The notes: generated by a model from the letters alone, not told the origin. A stretch of 64,000 nt of DNA from Desertivirga brevis (GCF_017355835.1 NZ_JAFEWF010000001.1:1302001-1366000); one strand, 5' to 3'; positions 7,152-15,712 are shown, numbered from the stretch's first letter. A program made the numbers and translations.

Positions 7152-8680
7152 ACTTCGAAATCATTAAGGTTGTGTTCGAATATTCGAAAGTCTTGCAAAG
7201 CTAAGACATTGGTTTCTAAATTGCCACTAATTTCGTCAAAAAGAATTAGCTTATCTTGAAATGCTGCAAAAATCAAAGGCTTATTAAAGTAAATATTTGC
7301 CTCTGTAGCATCTACAATAATAATACCATTGGCTTTCTTTTCTCTCATTAAATCTTTTGAGCTTACCTCGGCAACCCATATGAATTTCGGCATGGAGGTT
7401 TCAATTAATATACTCTTGAGATCTTCTTGAAATGTATCATTTTTAGCTATACCATCTTTGAAAGATCGGCTAGAAGCGAGATAAAATCGAAGTAACACCT
7501 CACTACTATCCTTCAAGGGTTCGGGGCCAGTGATAAGGAAGTTCCTAACATAGTTTTTCGCTTCATAAGCTTCTAAATATATTTTTGGATATAAAGGAGC
7601 AATGAAATACGTCACTTCACAAGTACTCCATTCTGCACCATAATGTCTTGCTGGTTAACTTAAGGGAGCTTTTTGATATGGAGGATGATTGTCATCAATA
7701 AAAACAAAGTCTTTTGTTATTGAGTCATAATCATATAAAACAATACTTTTCGCCGCCAAGCCTGCAGCTAAAGTGGTATTCGAGGTTTTATATGACACCA
7801 AGGAGTTAATCTGATTATCTTCGATTTTATTGTGACCGATAGCTAATAAAGCGTGACCAATACTTCCTCCTCTGTGTCTATTATCAATCGCCATAATAAC
7901 AGGTATCCCGCTTTCAATGTAGCAACTTAGCAATCCTTCAAATTCTGCAGCATATTGTTGTTTGCTATAGATTCTTGTGCCAAATCCAAACTCTTTTAAT
8001 GCATAAGACATTTGCGCAATATTCAATCCTTTTGAAGGAACCTGCCTTTCAGATGAAACTTGATTAAGCGTCTTAATTATTTTAGAAGGCAGTACAGGCT
8101 GGTAATTTGAATACTTGTTACTAAAGTACTCCATAATCGCCCATAAACTTGTTTCCGCACAACTAATAGTTTCTGTGTCTTGTGATGAGTGGGGAAAGCC
8201 TTTTACAGTAAATTTAACTCCATTGACCGTTGTATGGAATTTACTTATACAAGAGATGAAATTACTATTATTTTTTAATAAGTAAGGAGAAACAATACTT
8301 CTTCCTATGATGAAAGGGTCAGTCGGTCTTAGAACAATAAATCCACGATATTTTTTCTGAAGTATTGGATGTTGAGCTCCGTTAAAAAAATCAGTGTCTG
8401 AGATTTGATCTTCAAAAAAAGATAATCTAACGCAGTCTCTTTTATATTTAGGCAATTTGGAGGAATAATAGTGATAATAGCTGTCACGATAAACTTTATC
8501 AACATAATTACTTTCAGCTAATATAAAAGTACTATCCTTAAAATTATCAAAATACGGCTTTACCAGCCTTGTAAATAGTATCCCTGAGGTAACATCACTA
8601 ATGCCGAATTCATCTTGCAATAATTTTTTAACTAATTCTTCTCCGTTAGTGATCGGCTCTATATAAATGGAAATACTCAT
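7148..8680 (-). pseudogene. C39-like cysteine protease, one in-frame stop
   Basis: A single reading frame of about 510 codons is interrupted by one TAA at 7655-7657. The first part (341 aa, from ATG 8680) holds a papain/C39-like core: the catalytic Cys in ISCAETSLWAIMEYF (about residue 174), the His in GGSIGHALLAIGH and an Asp after it. After the stop the same frame continues PARHYGAEWSTCEV and then PLYPKIYLEAYEAK. That segment reads as a natural continuation of such proteins, not a new gene. No frameshift is present. It could be a recent pseudogene, read-through or a base error. The N-terminal half alone retains the catalytic residues. Confidence 0.7.
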
Positions 8681-8831
8681 AATATATTATTGAAGCTTCT
8701 AAGATAATTATAAAGGGTGAAGGACACTAATAGCACACACTATGGCCGGAGCTGAAATACTTAAATGGGAGAGCTTTTTTATTCGACTTTCTTGCATTCA
8801 AGTATAAAGGTCAAGTAAAAACTTCTTGCGC

Positions 8832-8950
8832 TTACATGTATTGATTAAACTCAAAGTCGAACGAATAAGTAGCACTACTACGGATGCTATCACTAAATAA
8901 TTCAAAAAGCAAGAACTTCAAGGCAGCAGGTCAATGTCGGTTACGAGCTC
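8832..8950 (-). repeat. decayed attC-like site 8
   Basis: The stretch from TTGCGCTTACATGTATTGATTA resembles the start of site 9 (TTGCGCTTACGTGTAACGATTA) but the TAAC core has become TATT. The centre still has AGTAGCACTACTACGG, ATCACTAAATAATTCAAAAAGCA, GAACTTC and CAGGTCA. No right arm or right core box is convincing. It lies inside the large cassette between sites 7 and 9, upstream of the protease gene, and probably records a fusion of two cassettes. The rest of 8681-9084 shows no gene. Confidence 0.5.
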
Positions 8951-9084
8951 TAGATGCTCTATTCATGCCGTAAGTTTTTAAAGTCCTTGGAGTTACGGAT
9001 GGGGTAATTAGGTCGGTGGTCCTGCTGTTATTTGCAAGTCTTCGACAAGTTGATTTTATGCGATTGCTCGTCTTTTGCGCTTAC

Positions 9085-9213
9085 GTGTAACGATTAGGCT
9101 AGAAGTTGTGCCGGATTGGGAGCACTTCCGACGTTGCCAGCACTAAAGTAACTAAAAAGCACTTCACTTGGTGCGCACACTTCAGCCGGCATAACTTTTA
9201 GCTAATGTTAGGC
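9085..9213 (-). repeat. attC-like site 9
   Basis: The left arm GTGTAACGATTAGGCTAGAA (9085-9104) continues GTTGTGCCGG; the right arm CCGGCATAACTTTTAGCTAA (9186-9205) ends TGTTAGGC. The right box GTTAGGC (9207-9213) fits the canonical integron core GTTRRRY, and its inverse GCCTAAC fits RYYYAAC. The centre has AGCACTTCC, GCCAGCACTAAAGTAACTAAAAAGCA and CACTTCAGCC. It is the cleanest site in the array. Confidence 0.85.
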
Positions 9214-9830
9214 GCAGTTTTTATTGTCAATGGAGAAAGTCCATTTTCCTTTAATGTTCCTGTTAAGCTGTCTAAAACCATTTTTATTTCATTTTTCAAA
9301 CCAAGGTCATTAGTCAATGGAATTTCACTGCTGCACATAGCTAATTCGCCAGATAGGTCAATATTTTGGCTCCTTAATCTGTTCCGCATCCTCTTCCCCT
9401 CTTCCTTCAGAATCTTTTCATTTGAAAACTCGACAAAAGCAGAAATTGAAAAGTAATACTTGTTAAATACCAATCCCTTGTCATGAGGAAGGTCGATTTG
9501 AAAGGGAAAGTTATTGTGAATGCCTAAAATTTTAACTGAATGTTCCCATCCATTAAATTCTTCCTTTACTATCCAGTCTTTTGATTGAAAGAAGTCAATA
9601 ATATTGCTATCTAGTAATAGTTGTTGTTTTCGTCTATAGTCGTTATACAACCACCAATAGAAATAAATCAAGAGGCCAGCCAAAAACAAGATTAAAATAC
9701 TAAGGTCGGAATCGCTGCCTTCTGGAGTATTTGTCACCAAAATTATTACTAAAGCAAGGATAAGGATTGTAATTAAAAGATATGACTTCTTAAGAGCTGA
9801 GAAAAATTCAGTAAAGGTCAATATAATCAT
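9198..9830 (-). CDS. cassette gene, two-helix membrane protein
   Basis: 210-residue protein with two N-terminal membrane segments (about residues 15-32 and 42-62) separated by a short acidic loop, then a soluble domain of ~145 residues. No family recognised. The topology suggests a cytoplasmic C-terminal domain tethered to the inner membrane. Its last codons (ACT GCG CCT AAC ATT AGC TAA) run straight through the attC core box, so the C-terminal Pro-Asn-Ile-Ser is encoded by the recombination site. It is the cassette nearest the core chromosome. Its ends share about 13-14 bp of inverted identity (GTTAGGCGCA-TTT). Confidence 0.7.
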   Translation of the reverse strand: MIILTFTEFFSALKKSYLLITILILALVIILVTNTPEGSDSDLSILILFLAGLLIYFYWWLYNDYRRKQQLLLDSNIIDFFQSKDWIVKEEFNGWEHSVKILGIHNNFPFQIDLPHDKGLVFNKYYFSISAFVEFSNEKILKEEGKRMRNRLRSQNIDLSGELAMCSSEIPLTNDLGLKNEIKMVLDSLTGTLKENGLSPLTIKTAPNIS

Positions 9831-9855
9831 AAAAGTTGTGTGGACTTGTAAAATT

Positions 9856-9864
9856 GCGCCTAAC
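9856..9864 (-). other. terminal cassette boundary core box
   Basis: GCGCCTAAC on the plus strand (GTTAGGCGC on the minus) is the partner of the box at 9207-9215 and marks the last cassette end. The following bases TAACTAAAATATAGA and, near 9970-9990, TAATAGTTTTAGTACTAAC could be the arms of one more weak site. The centre does not match the other sites, so I do not call it. No integrase gene follows; tRNA-Leu and hscB do. Between 9831 and 10179 I see no gene. Confidence 0.5.
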
Positions 9865-10031
9865 TAAAATATAGATACACCACCTGCGTCTATATTTCCT
9901 ATTGGTGCAGCAATTTATTATAAATTATAAATATTCAAAAAATCCGAAGTGCTTAAAATGCGCTAATAGTTTTAGTACTAACTTAAGTAGTTTTAGTTTC
10001 TGCTTGAGAAAGTGGTAGCGGAGCGGGTGTG

Positions 10032-10107
10032 GGTCTGAGCGGGACGCTCAGACCAGGACAAACTAGTACATTGACCAACTCAAGAGATGCCGAAATGAAT
10101 CCGGCAT
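10032..10107. repeat. REP-like hairpins
   Basis: Two small palindromes: GGTCTGAGCG / CGCTCAGACC (10032-10054, 3-nt loop) and ATGCCG / CGGCAT (10087-10107, within GATGCCGAAATGAATCCGGC). The second type resembles dispersed intergenic elements common in this group of bacteria. They lie between the cassette array and tRNA-Leu. Confidence 0.45.
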
Positions 10108-10149
10108 GACGCCCCCCATAGAGAGAAGCTTCAAGCCCCAATAACAAAG

Positions 10150-10177
10150 AAAGCCTGACACTTTCGTATCAGGCTTT
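10150..10177 (-). terminator. terminator after tRNA-Leu
   Basis: The stem AAAGCCTGA / TCAGGCTTT (10150-10158 and 10169-10177) lies just downstream of the tRNA on the minus strand, followed by CTTTG. Confidence 0.65.
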
Positions 10178-10179
10178 CG

Positions 10180-10259
10180 TACCCAGAGCCGGAGTCGAAC
10201 CGGCACGGTTTCCCACAGGTGTTTGAGACCAGCGCGTCTACCAATTCCGCCATCTGGGC
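10180..10259 (-). tRNA. tRNA-Leu (anticodon CAA)
   Basis: An 80-nt cloverleaf on the minus strand. The acceptor is GCCCAGA/TCTGGGT with discriminator A, the D arm is GCG-GAATTGGTAGA-CGC, and the anticodon loop is CTCAAAC with CAA. There is a long class II variable arm and the T arm is GCCGG-TTCGACT-CCGGC. CCA is not encoded. One T-T mismatch lies in the anticodon stem. It reads UUG codons. Confidence 0.93.
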
Positions 10260-10272
10260 ATTGCTATTTGCT

Positions 10273-10806
10273 TTAGCGGTGTGCAAAGGTATTTAAACTC
10301 TCCTTAATTCGCAACAAATATTTTTGTCTGTAGTATAGGTCTTTGATTTTCAGCAGGAATAATTCCTTTTCGCTCTGTTTTTCTTCTTTATCGTACTTCG
10401 AAGTGTACATATTCAGCTCTAACAGGAGCTCTTCTTCTATGCCTAATACTTGTTTCTGCAGCTTATCCAGCGCTTCTGCATTGGGATCAAACTCGAGCTC
10501 CATCAGCTCTTCGTTCACTTCCATCATTTCCATCAGGAAATCCTGCGGCAACTGGTATTTATCCCCTTCTGCTATTTGCTTATGCAACTGAAGGATGTAT
10601 TCCAGGCGCTTCTCTGGCTTAGAGAGTACCTGGAATGCTTTATTGTTCTGCGTAGAAAGCTCCAGGATCTCCTGCTGCTTCTCCGGCGTATCGTTCACGT
10701 AAAAGTCGGGATGGAACTCTTTACTCAAGGAATAGAATTTCCGTTTTACCTGGGCCTCATCTACATTAAATGCCTCGGGCAACTCATAAAACTCAAAGTA
10801 ATTCAT
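10273..10806 (-). CDS. hscB: Fe-S assembly co-chaperone HscB / J-domain protein
   Basis: 177-residue J-domain protein. The J domain covers roughly residues 1-75 with the HPD motif at 32-34, which stimulates the ATPase of the Hsp70 partner. The C-terminal helical region (about 90-177) matches HscB, which binds the scaffold IscU and delivers it to Hsp70 during iron-sulfur cluster transfer. No N-terminal zinc-binding Cys motif is present, as in the bacterial form. Its ATG overlaps the rseP stop by one base (TAATG), so translation is coupled. No other isc genes are nearby. Confidence 0.85.
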   Translation of the reverse strand: MNYFEFYELPEAFNVDEAQVKRKFYSLSKEFHPDFYVNDTPEKQQEILELSTQNNKAFQVLSKPEKRLEYILQLHKQIAEGDKYQLPQDFLMEMMEVNEELMELEFDPNAEALDKLQKQVLGIEEELLLELNMYTSKYDKEEKQSEKELFLLKIKDLYYRQKYLLRIKESLNTFAHR

Positions 10807-12128
10807 TATTTAATTACGTGCTTTAGAATATCGTTACCTAAAACAAATACCATTAATGCAATAAGGATAAAGAAACCTACGATCTGTGCTTTCTCCATGA
10901 ACTTATCGCCAAGTGGTTTCCCTTTGATCATCTCGATGATCAGGAAGGTAGCGTGACCACCATCCAGTGCTGGGATAGGAAGCAGGTTCATTAATGCCAA
11001 AGCCATAGAAAGCAAGCCTACAAGGCTCCAGAACTTCAGCACATCAAATTGACCACCGAACATGTTTGCGATGCCTACAGGACCTGTAAATGCTTTCTGA
11101 GCCTTTACTTGTCCCGTTACTACCTTACCAATACCACGGGCGTTGTCCATAAATGCTCCCCATGCTTTTGAAGCTCCTATCGGTAAGGATGCAAACAAGC
11201 CGTATTTCTGAGTTTCTTGAGGAAGATCTGTTACATCAGCCGCAAAACCGATCTGACCATCTGCATCAACTGCCGTATTCAAACTTACGGTATCAGCACC
11301 ACGTAGTGCTTTAAGGGTTATCGTTCCGTTTTTTGCTGCAGCAAGCTCAGTTTTCAATTCGTCAAGGAATTGAACAGGCTTGTTATTCGCAGCAACGATC
11401 TTATCCCCTACTTTTAATCCCGCTTTCTGAGCGTTTCCACCTGCAACTACATCGCCTACCCAGGCATGCATCCTTGGCGACACGAATTCGCCAACGCCAT
11501 AGTCGGCCACTTTCTCCAGCACATCACCCGGTACTGCTATTGTTTGCGTACCGTTATTACGTGCCACTGTAAGCTGACTATTACCTAAGAGAACTTTAGA
11601 GCTGGTTACTTCGTCAAAACGTGTGATAGGGCTGCCATTTACGGCGATGATCCTGTCTCCGGCCTGTAAACCGATCTCTTTACCAATTTTACCCGGTACC
11701 ACTCCGTTTACCAGTTTATCATTGGGGATATAGGTTTCTCCAGCCCTGAACACAAGCATCCAGAAGATAAAAATACCCAATACAATATTTACCGCAATAC
11801 CTCCAAGCATTACGATGAGGCGCTGCCAGGCTGGTTTAGAGCGGAACTCCCATGGTTGAGGAGGTCCAGCCATCTGATCTGTATCCATGGATTCGTCGAT
11901 CATACCGGCGATCTTCACGTAGCCACCTAAAGGAAGCCACCCGATACCGTACTCAACATCTTTATGTTTGAAGCTAAATAATTTAAAGCCCCAGGCATCG
12001 AAGAACAAGTAAAACTTCTCTACTTTAATACCGAAAGCACGGGCGGCAAGGAAATGCCCTCCCTCATGTAAAATAATTAATATTGATAAACCCAGCAAAA
12101 GCTGGCCTGCCATAACTAGACCGTCCAT
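10806..12128 (-). CDS. rseP: site-2 protease RseP
   Basis: 440-residue intramembrane zinc metalloprotease that cleaves anti-sigma factors within the membrane during envelope stress. The metal motif HEGGH is at residues 21-25 in the first membrane helix. The second ligand motif LDGGH lies near residue 390 in a later helix. Two PDZ-like regions span about residues 130-290. The length and HEGGH form are typical of Bacteroidota. It is followed by hscB with a 1-bp overlap and preceded by dxr, an order common in this phylum. Confidence 0.93.
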   Translation of the reverse strand: MDGLVMAGQLLLGLSILIILHEGGHFLAARAFGIKVEKFYLFFDAWGFKLFSFKHKDVEYGIGWLPLGGYVKIAGMIDESMDTDQMAGPPQPWEFRSKPAWQRLIVMLGGIAVNIVLGIFIFWMLVFRAGETYIPNDKLVNGVVPGKIGKEIGLQAGDRIIAVNGSPITRFDEVTSSKVLLGNSQLTVARNNGTQTIAVPGDVLEKVADYGVGEFVSPRMHAWVGDVVAGGNAQKAGLKVGDKIVAANNKPVQFLDELKTELAAAKNGTITLKALRGADTVSLNTAVDADGQIGFAADVTDLPQETQKYGLFASLPIGASKAWGAFMDNARGIGKVVTGQVKAQKAFTGPVGIANMFGGQFDVLKFWSLVGLLSMALALMNLLPIPALDGGHATFLIIEMIKGKPLGDKFMEKAQIVGFFILIALMVFVLGNDILKHVIK

Positions 12129-12204
12129 TTAATATCTTTTCGTTTTTGGATTTTTATCCGACTGTTTTGTTACATCCCGCCTTAGCCGGAGGCAACGTGT
12201 TTAT

Positions 12205-13371
12205 TTAAAATTTAACCTTTGATTTTTGTACCAATTCTTTAGCGTAGATCCTGGTTTCCTTATCAGTCTCCAGATAATCTTCTAAAGTAGGCTGACTAAT
12301 ATAAGCGATTTTATTCATACACGATTCAATCACCTCGCTCATCTCTAAGAAGCCAACATTATCAGCCAGGAACTCTGCCACTGCTACCTCATTTGCTGCA
12401 TTGATCACGCAAGCTGTATTTCCGCCTTTTCTCAGGGCTTCGAATGCTATGGCCAGGTTCCGGAAGGTCTTTTTGTCCGGCTGCTCGAAAGTAAGCTGTG
12501 GATACTTCAGAAAGTCAAAACGCTCAAAACTGCTATTTATTCTCGAAGGGTAAGCCAAAGCATACTGAATAGGCAGCTTCATATCGGGCAAGCCCATCTG
12601 TGCTTTCATAGAACCATCGTTAAACTGAACGATAGAATGAATGATGGATTGCGGATGAACAATAACGTCGATCTGATCTGCCTCGAGATCAAACAACCAT
12701 TTTGCTTCGATCACCTCCAGACCCTTATTCATAAGACTGGCAGAATCGATCGTAATCTTGGCGCCCATTACCCAGTTAGGATGCTTCAATGCTTGAGCTT
12801 TAGTCACCGTAGCTAAAAACTCAGTATCTCTTCCCCTGAAGGGACCGCCAGAGGCTGTTAGGTAGATCTTTTCTATTGGATTAGTGCTTTCTCCCACCAG
12901 GCACTGGAAGATTGCCGAGTGTTCAGAATCAACCGGAAGGATGTTCACCTTGTATTCCTTCGCCAGGGCTGTAACAATATCACCGGCAACAACGAGGGTC
13001 TCTTTGTTCGCCAGTGCGATATCTTTCCCGGATTTTATGGCTGCTATGGTTGGCCTTAATCCGCAAAAGCCTACCAATGCGGTTAGTACGATATCAATGG
13101 CAGGAGATTGAACCACTTCGCAAAGTGCCTCTTCCCCGCTTAACACCTTTACCGGGGTAGTGGCAAGCGCTTCTTTTACGGTATTGTATTGAGCATCATC
13201 CACAATGACGGCATACTCCGGAAGGAACTCCAAAGCTTGCTGGATCAGTAGTTCAGCGCTTTTATTTACTGTTAATACAGAAACCTTAAATAGCTGAGGA
13301 TTTTCTCTGACAACCTCTAAAGCCTGGGTTCCTATACTACCACTGGAACCAAGTATTGCTATATTTTTCAA
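12205..13371 (-). CDS. dxr: 1-deoxy-D-xylulose 5-phosphate reductoisomerase
   Basis: 388-residue NADPH-dependent enzyme that makes 2-C-methyl-D-erythritol 4-phosphate, the first committed step of the MEP isoprenoid pathway, in the cytosol. The N-terminal GSSGSIGTQAL motif (residues 8-18) binds NADPH. The metal- and substrate-binding region has VDSEHSAIFQ, then TASGGPFRG, then KWVMG-like and MNKGLEVIEA blocks. The GFCGL and NKETLV motifs are intact. Length is normal. It lies 76 bp upstream of rseP in the same minus-strand run. Confidence 0.95.
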   Translation of the reverse strand: MKNIAILGSSGSIGTQALEVVRENPQLFKVSVLTVNKSAELLIQQALEFLPEYAVIVDDAQYNTVKEALATTPVKVLSGEEALCEVVQSPAIDIVLTALVGFCGLRPTIAAIKSGKDIALANKETLVVAGDIVTALAKEYKVNILPVDSEHSAIFQCLVGESTNPIEKIYLTASGGPFRGRDTEFLATVTKAQALKHPNWVMGAKITIDSASLMNKGLEVIEAKWLFDLEADQIDVIVHPQSIIHSIVQFNDGSMKAQMGLPDMKLPIQYALAYPSRINSSFERFDFLKYPQLTFEQPDKKTFRNLAIAFEALRKGGNTACVINAANEVAVAEFLADNVGFLEMSEVIESCMNKIAYISQPTLEDYLETDKETRIYAKELVQKSKVKF

Positions 13372-13402
13372 TAATGATATGCTTTAAAATGTAATCCCGC
13401 TA

Positions 13403-14905
13403 TTAAGATACGACATACTGTTTTAAACTGTCGGCAATCTTTCTGTCGTTTGACAAGCGGGGAACCTTATTCTGTCCGCCCAATTTCCCTTCCGACTTCA
13501 TATAGTTGATGAACGAATCGGGCTTTAATGAGCGAATGATCAGCGGCTGCAGGATCTTACCTTCGATTAAATCGAAATAATAGACATTCTTTTTCTGGAG
13601 CACTTCATCTACTTTCAACCTGAACGAATCAATATCAGCAGGAGCCTTGGCAAATTCCACGAACCACTCGTGGTAAGGTAATCCTCCCTGGGGATCTGTT
13701 ACCTGAGGTGCTACGGTAAATTCCGTGATCTCTACTCCTTCGCTTTTAGCTACTGAAAGTAAGGCATGTTCTACTTCCTCTCCTATCACATGCTCTCCGA
13801 ATGCCGAGATATAATGTTTTATCCTCCCTGATACAATAATTTTATATGGGTTCTTGGATACGAACTTTACCGTATCGCCAATGCTATATCCCCAAAGACC
13901 GGCATTTGTATTCAGGATGATCGCATAGTTCTTCCCGATCTCCACATCCTTCAAACTGAGCCTGGTTGGATTTTCATTGAAATATTCTTCGGAGGGGATA
14001 AACTCGTAGAAGATCCCCGAATTGACAAGTAACAGCAAGCCTTTTTCGGTTTGCGAATCCTGGTAGGCAATGAAACCTTCAGATGCCGGATAAGTTTCTA
14101 TAGAATCGATCTTCTTTCCGATAGACTCCTCCATCTTGGCCCTGTAGGGTTCAAAGTTCACCCCGCCGTAGACGAATAGGCTGAAGTTTTTGAAAATGTC
14201 TTTGATCTTCTTTCCCTCGGATCTTTGGGACAAGCGGTCGAAGTACATTTGAACCCATGGTGGAATACCAGAGATCAAACGCATGTCTTCGTGTATCGTC
14301 TCGTCAACTATCGCATCCACCTTCTGCTCCCAGTCCTCAATACAGTTTGTCTCATACGATGGAAGTCGGTTTTTTTGAAGGTATTGAGGGACATGATGAG
14401 CGGTGATACCGGAAAGCCGGCCCGTGGGGACTTTGTACTTGGTATCGAGAACAGGACTTCCCTGAAGGAAGATCATTTTCCCGTTAACAAAATCTGCCTT
14501 ACCGGTTTCGTGGATATAGGTTAAAAGAGCATTGCGGGCTGCTTTGATATGCTCTGGCATTGATTCTTTGGAGATGGGGATGTATTTTACCCCTGAGGTG
14601 GTTCCGGAAGTCTTTGCAAAATAAGCGGGAAGCCCGGGCCAGAGAACATTCTCTTCACCCTTCACCACCCGTTCTACATAATGCTTCAGATCTTCATAAT
14701 CCCTTACAGGGACGCGGCGCTTGAAGTCGTCATAAGACCGGATCTCCTGGAACTTATGATCTCTTCCGAAGGCTGTATTTTTTGCACTTTCTAATAATTT
14801 GTGAAGAACCTCTTGCTGTACATTTACCGCATTATATTTCCATTTCTCTACCGCCCGTACTGCAAAATAGGCAAATGGCTTGCTTAAAGCCGATTTTAAT
14901 CCCAT
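13403..14905 (-). CDS. GH3 auxin-promoter family (acyl-adenylating) protein
   Basis: 500-residue member of the GH3 superfamily, related to plant enzymes that adenylate carboxylates and join them to amino acids. The nucleotide-binding region FAKTSGTTSGVKYIPIS (about residues 100-116) is clear. Further conserved blocks are YPASEGF (about 280) and a GYSIGDTVKFV segment. The bacterial substrate is not known. It sits between dxr and a membrane protein. Start MGLKSALSKP fits the family N-terminus. Confidence 0.85.
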   Translation of the reverse strand: MGLKSALSKPFAYFAVRAVEKWKYNAVNVQQEVLHKLLESAKNTAFGRDHKFQEIRSYDDFKRRVPVRDYEDLKHYVERVVKGEENVLWPGLPAYFAKTSGTTSGVKYIPISKESMPEHIKAARNALLTYIHETGKADFVNGKMIFLQGSPVLDTKYKVPTGRLSGITAHHVPQYLQKNRLPSYETNCIEDWEQKVDAIVDETIHEDMRLISGIPPWVQMYFDRLSQRSEGKKIKDIFKNFSLFVYGGVNFEPYRAKMEESIGKKIDSIETYPASEGFIAYQDSQTEKGLLLLVNSGIFYEFIPSEEYFNENPTRLSLKDVEIGKNYAIILNTNAGLWGYSIGDTVKFVSKNPYKIIVSGRIKHYISAFGEHVIGEEVEHALLSVAKSEGVEITEFTVAPQVTDPQGGLPYHEWFVEFAKAPADIDSFRLKVDEVLQKKNVYYFDLIEGKILQPLIIRSLKPDSFINYMKSEGKLGGQNKVPRLSNDRKIADSLKQYVVS

Positions 14906-14914
14906 AAATCTTTC

Positions 14915-15712
14915 TTAGATAATATTGTCCAAAATCTCAGGATCCTGATCGCCCTCATACTCATTCATCATCCTACGGTAAGCTACTGCGAGAGTAACAC
15001 TCGACAAGGGGATGATCAGCAGAGAATTTAACAGGTTAATTGCGCCTGCAATAATAAAGTCTCCGTCGGAGTTAGCAAAGAAAATAGAAAGTATTTGAAA
15101 TATAGCCAGAAAAGATAATAGCAGAAGGATCTTGGTGAAATTACCTCTGGTTATGGCCAAACTAAAACGGATAGATTTGAATGGCGAAACGTCTTTATCG
15201 ATAATGAAGAATGGGAAGAAAGAGATCCGTATCCATGTAAAGATGATAAACAATACTGCTATCGAATAGCCAACCTGCAACACCAGTTCACGTGCATTTG
15301 CCCCTACTACTATGTACAGCGGGAAAAAGATCACCATTACCAGCATAAATACGATAAAGATACACAGGGCGAAATAAGCGGTGGCCAGCAGGAATTTAAC
15401 GATCTGCTTTGTTGTTGGAAAAGAGTGTTTAACAAAAACGTCATCCCGGTCTTCATCCAATACCCTTAGAATAAAACGGAACAGTGTTAGTTGAAAACCA
15501 AAGTAAGCCAGGGTAAAGAAAAGGAACAAAATGATCTTGATGCCGAAGTTGAAGCCGTCGAAAAAGTAGGCGAGCATCCCCGAGAGGTTGAAAATAAAGA
15601 ACATCAGAAGGCACAGCCCCAGGATCTTGAAGTATTCCTTTTTAAGGACCTTCCAGGCTACCTGAAGTACGTCATTAACAGCAAAAGTACTTTCCTTTAA
15701 AAATTCGATCAT
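14915..15712 (-). CDS. multi-pass membrane protein, unknown
   Basis: 265-residue integral membrane protein with about six hydrophobic segments, beginning near residue 30. The cytoplasmic N-terminus has FLKESTFAVNDVLQVAW. No catalytic motif is visible and I do not recognise the family with confidence; proteins of this shape are usually annotated as hypothetical. Its ATG overlaps the stop of the upstream glycosyltransferase by 4 bp, implying translational coupling and perhaps a role linked to surface glycan or lipid assembly. Confidence 0.75.
   Translation of the reverse strand: MIEFLKESTFAVNDVLQVAWKVLKKEYFKILGLCLLMFFIFNLSGMLAYFFDGFNFGIKIILFLFFTLAYFGFQLTLFRFILRVLDEDRDDVFVKHSFPTTKQIVKFLLATAYFALCIFIVFMLVMVIFFPLYIVVGANARELVLQVGYSIAVLFIIFTWIRISFFPFFIIDKDVSPFKSIRFSLAITRGNFTKILLLLSFLAIFQILSIFFANSDGDFIIAGAINLLNSLLIIPLSSVTLAVAYRRMMNEYEGDQDPEILDNII

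Noticed and set aside
446..9864. CRISPR-like repeats
   Set aside because: The repeats are palindromic, ~115-140 bp, separated by whole genes, and no cas genes are present. Spacing and form do not fit CRISPR.
446..9864. Insertion-sequence remnants or MITEs
   Set aside because: No transposase and no target-site duplications were seen. The ends match per cassette, not across all copies, which fits cassettes better.
9856..10000. A tenth attC-like site
   Set aside because: Weak inverted arms only, and the conserved centre is absent; kept only as a boundary box.
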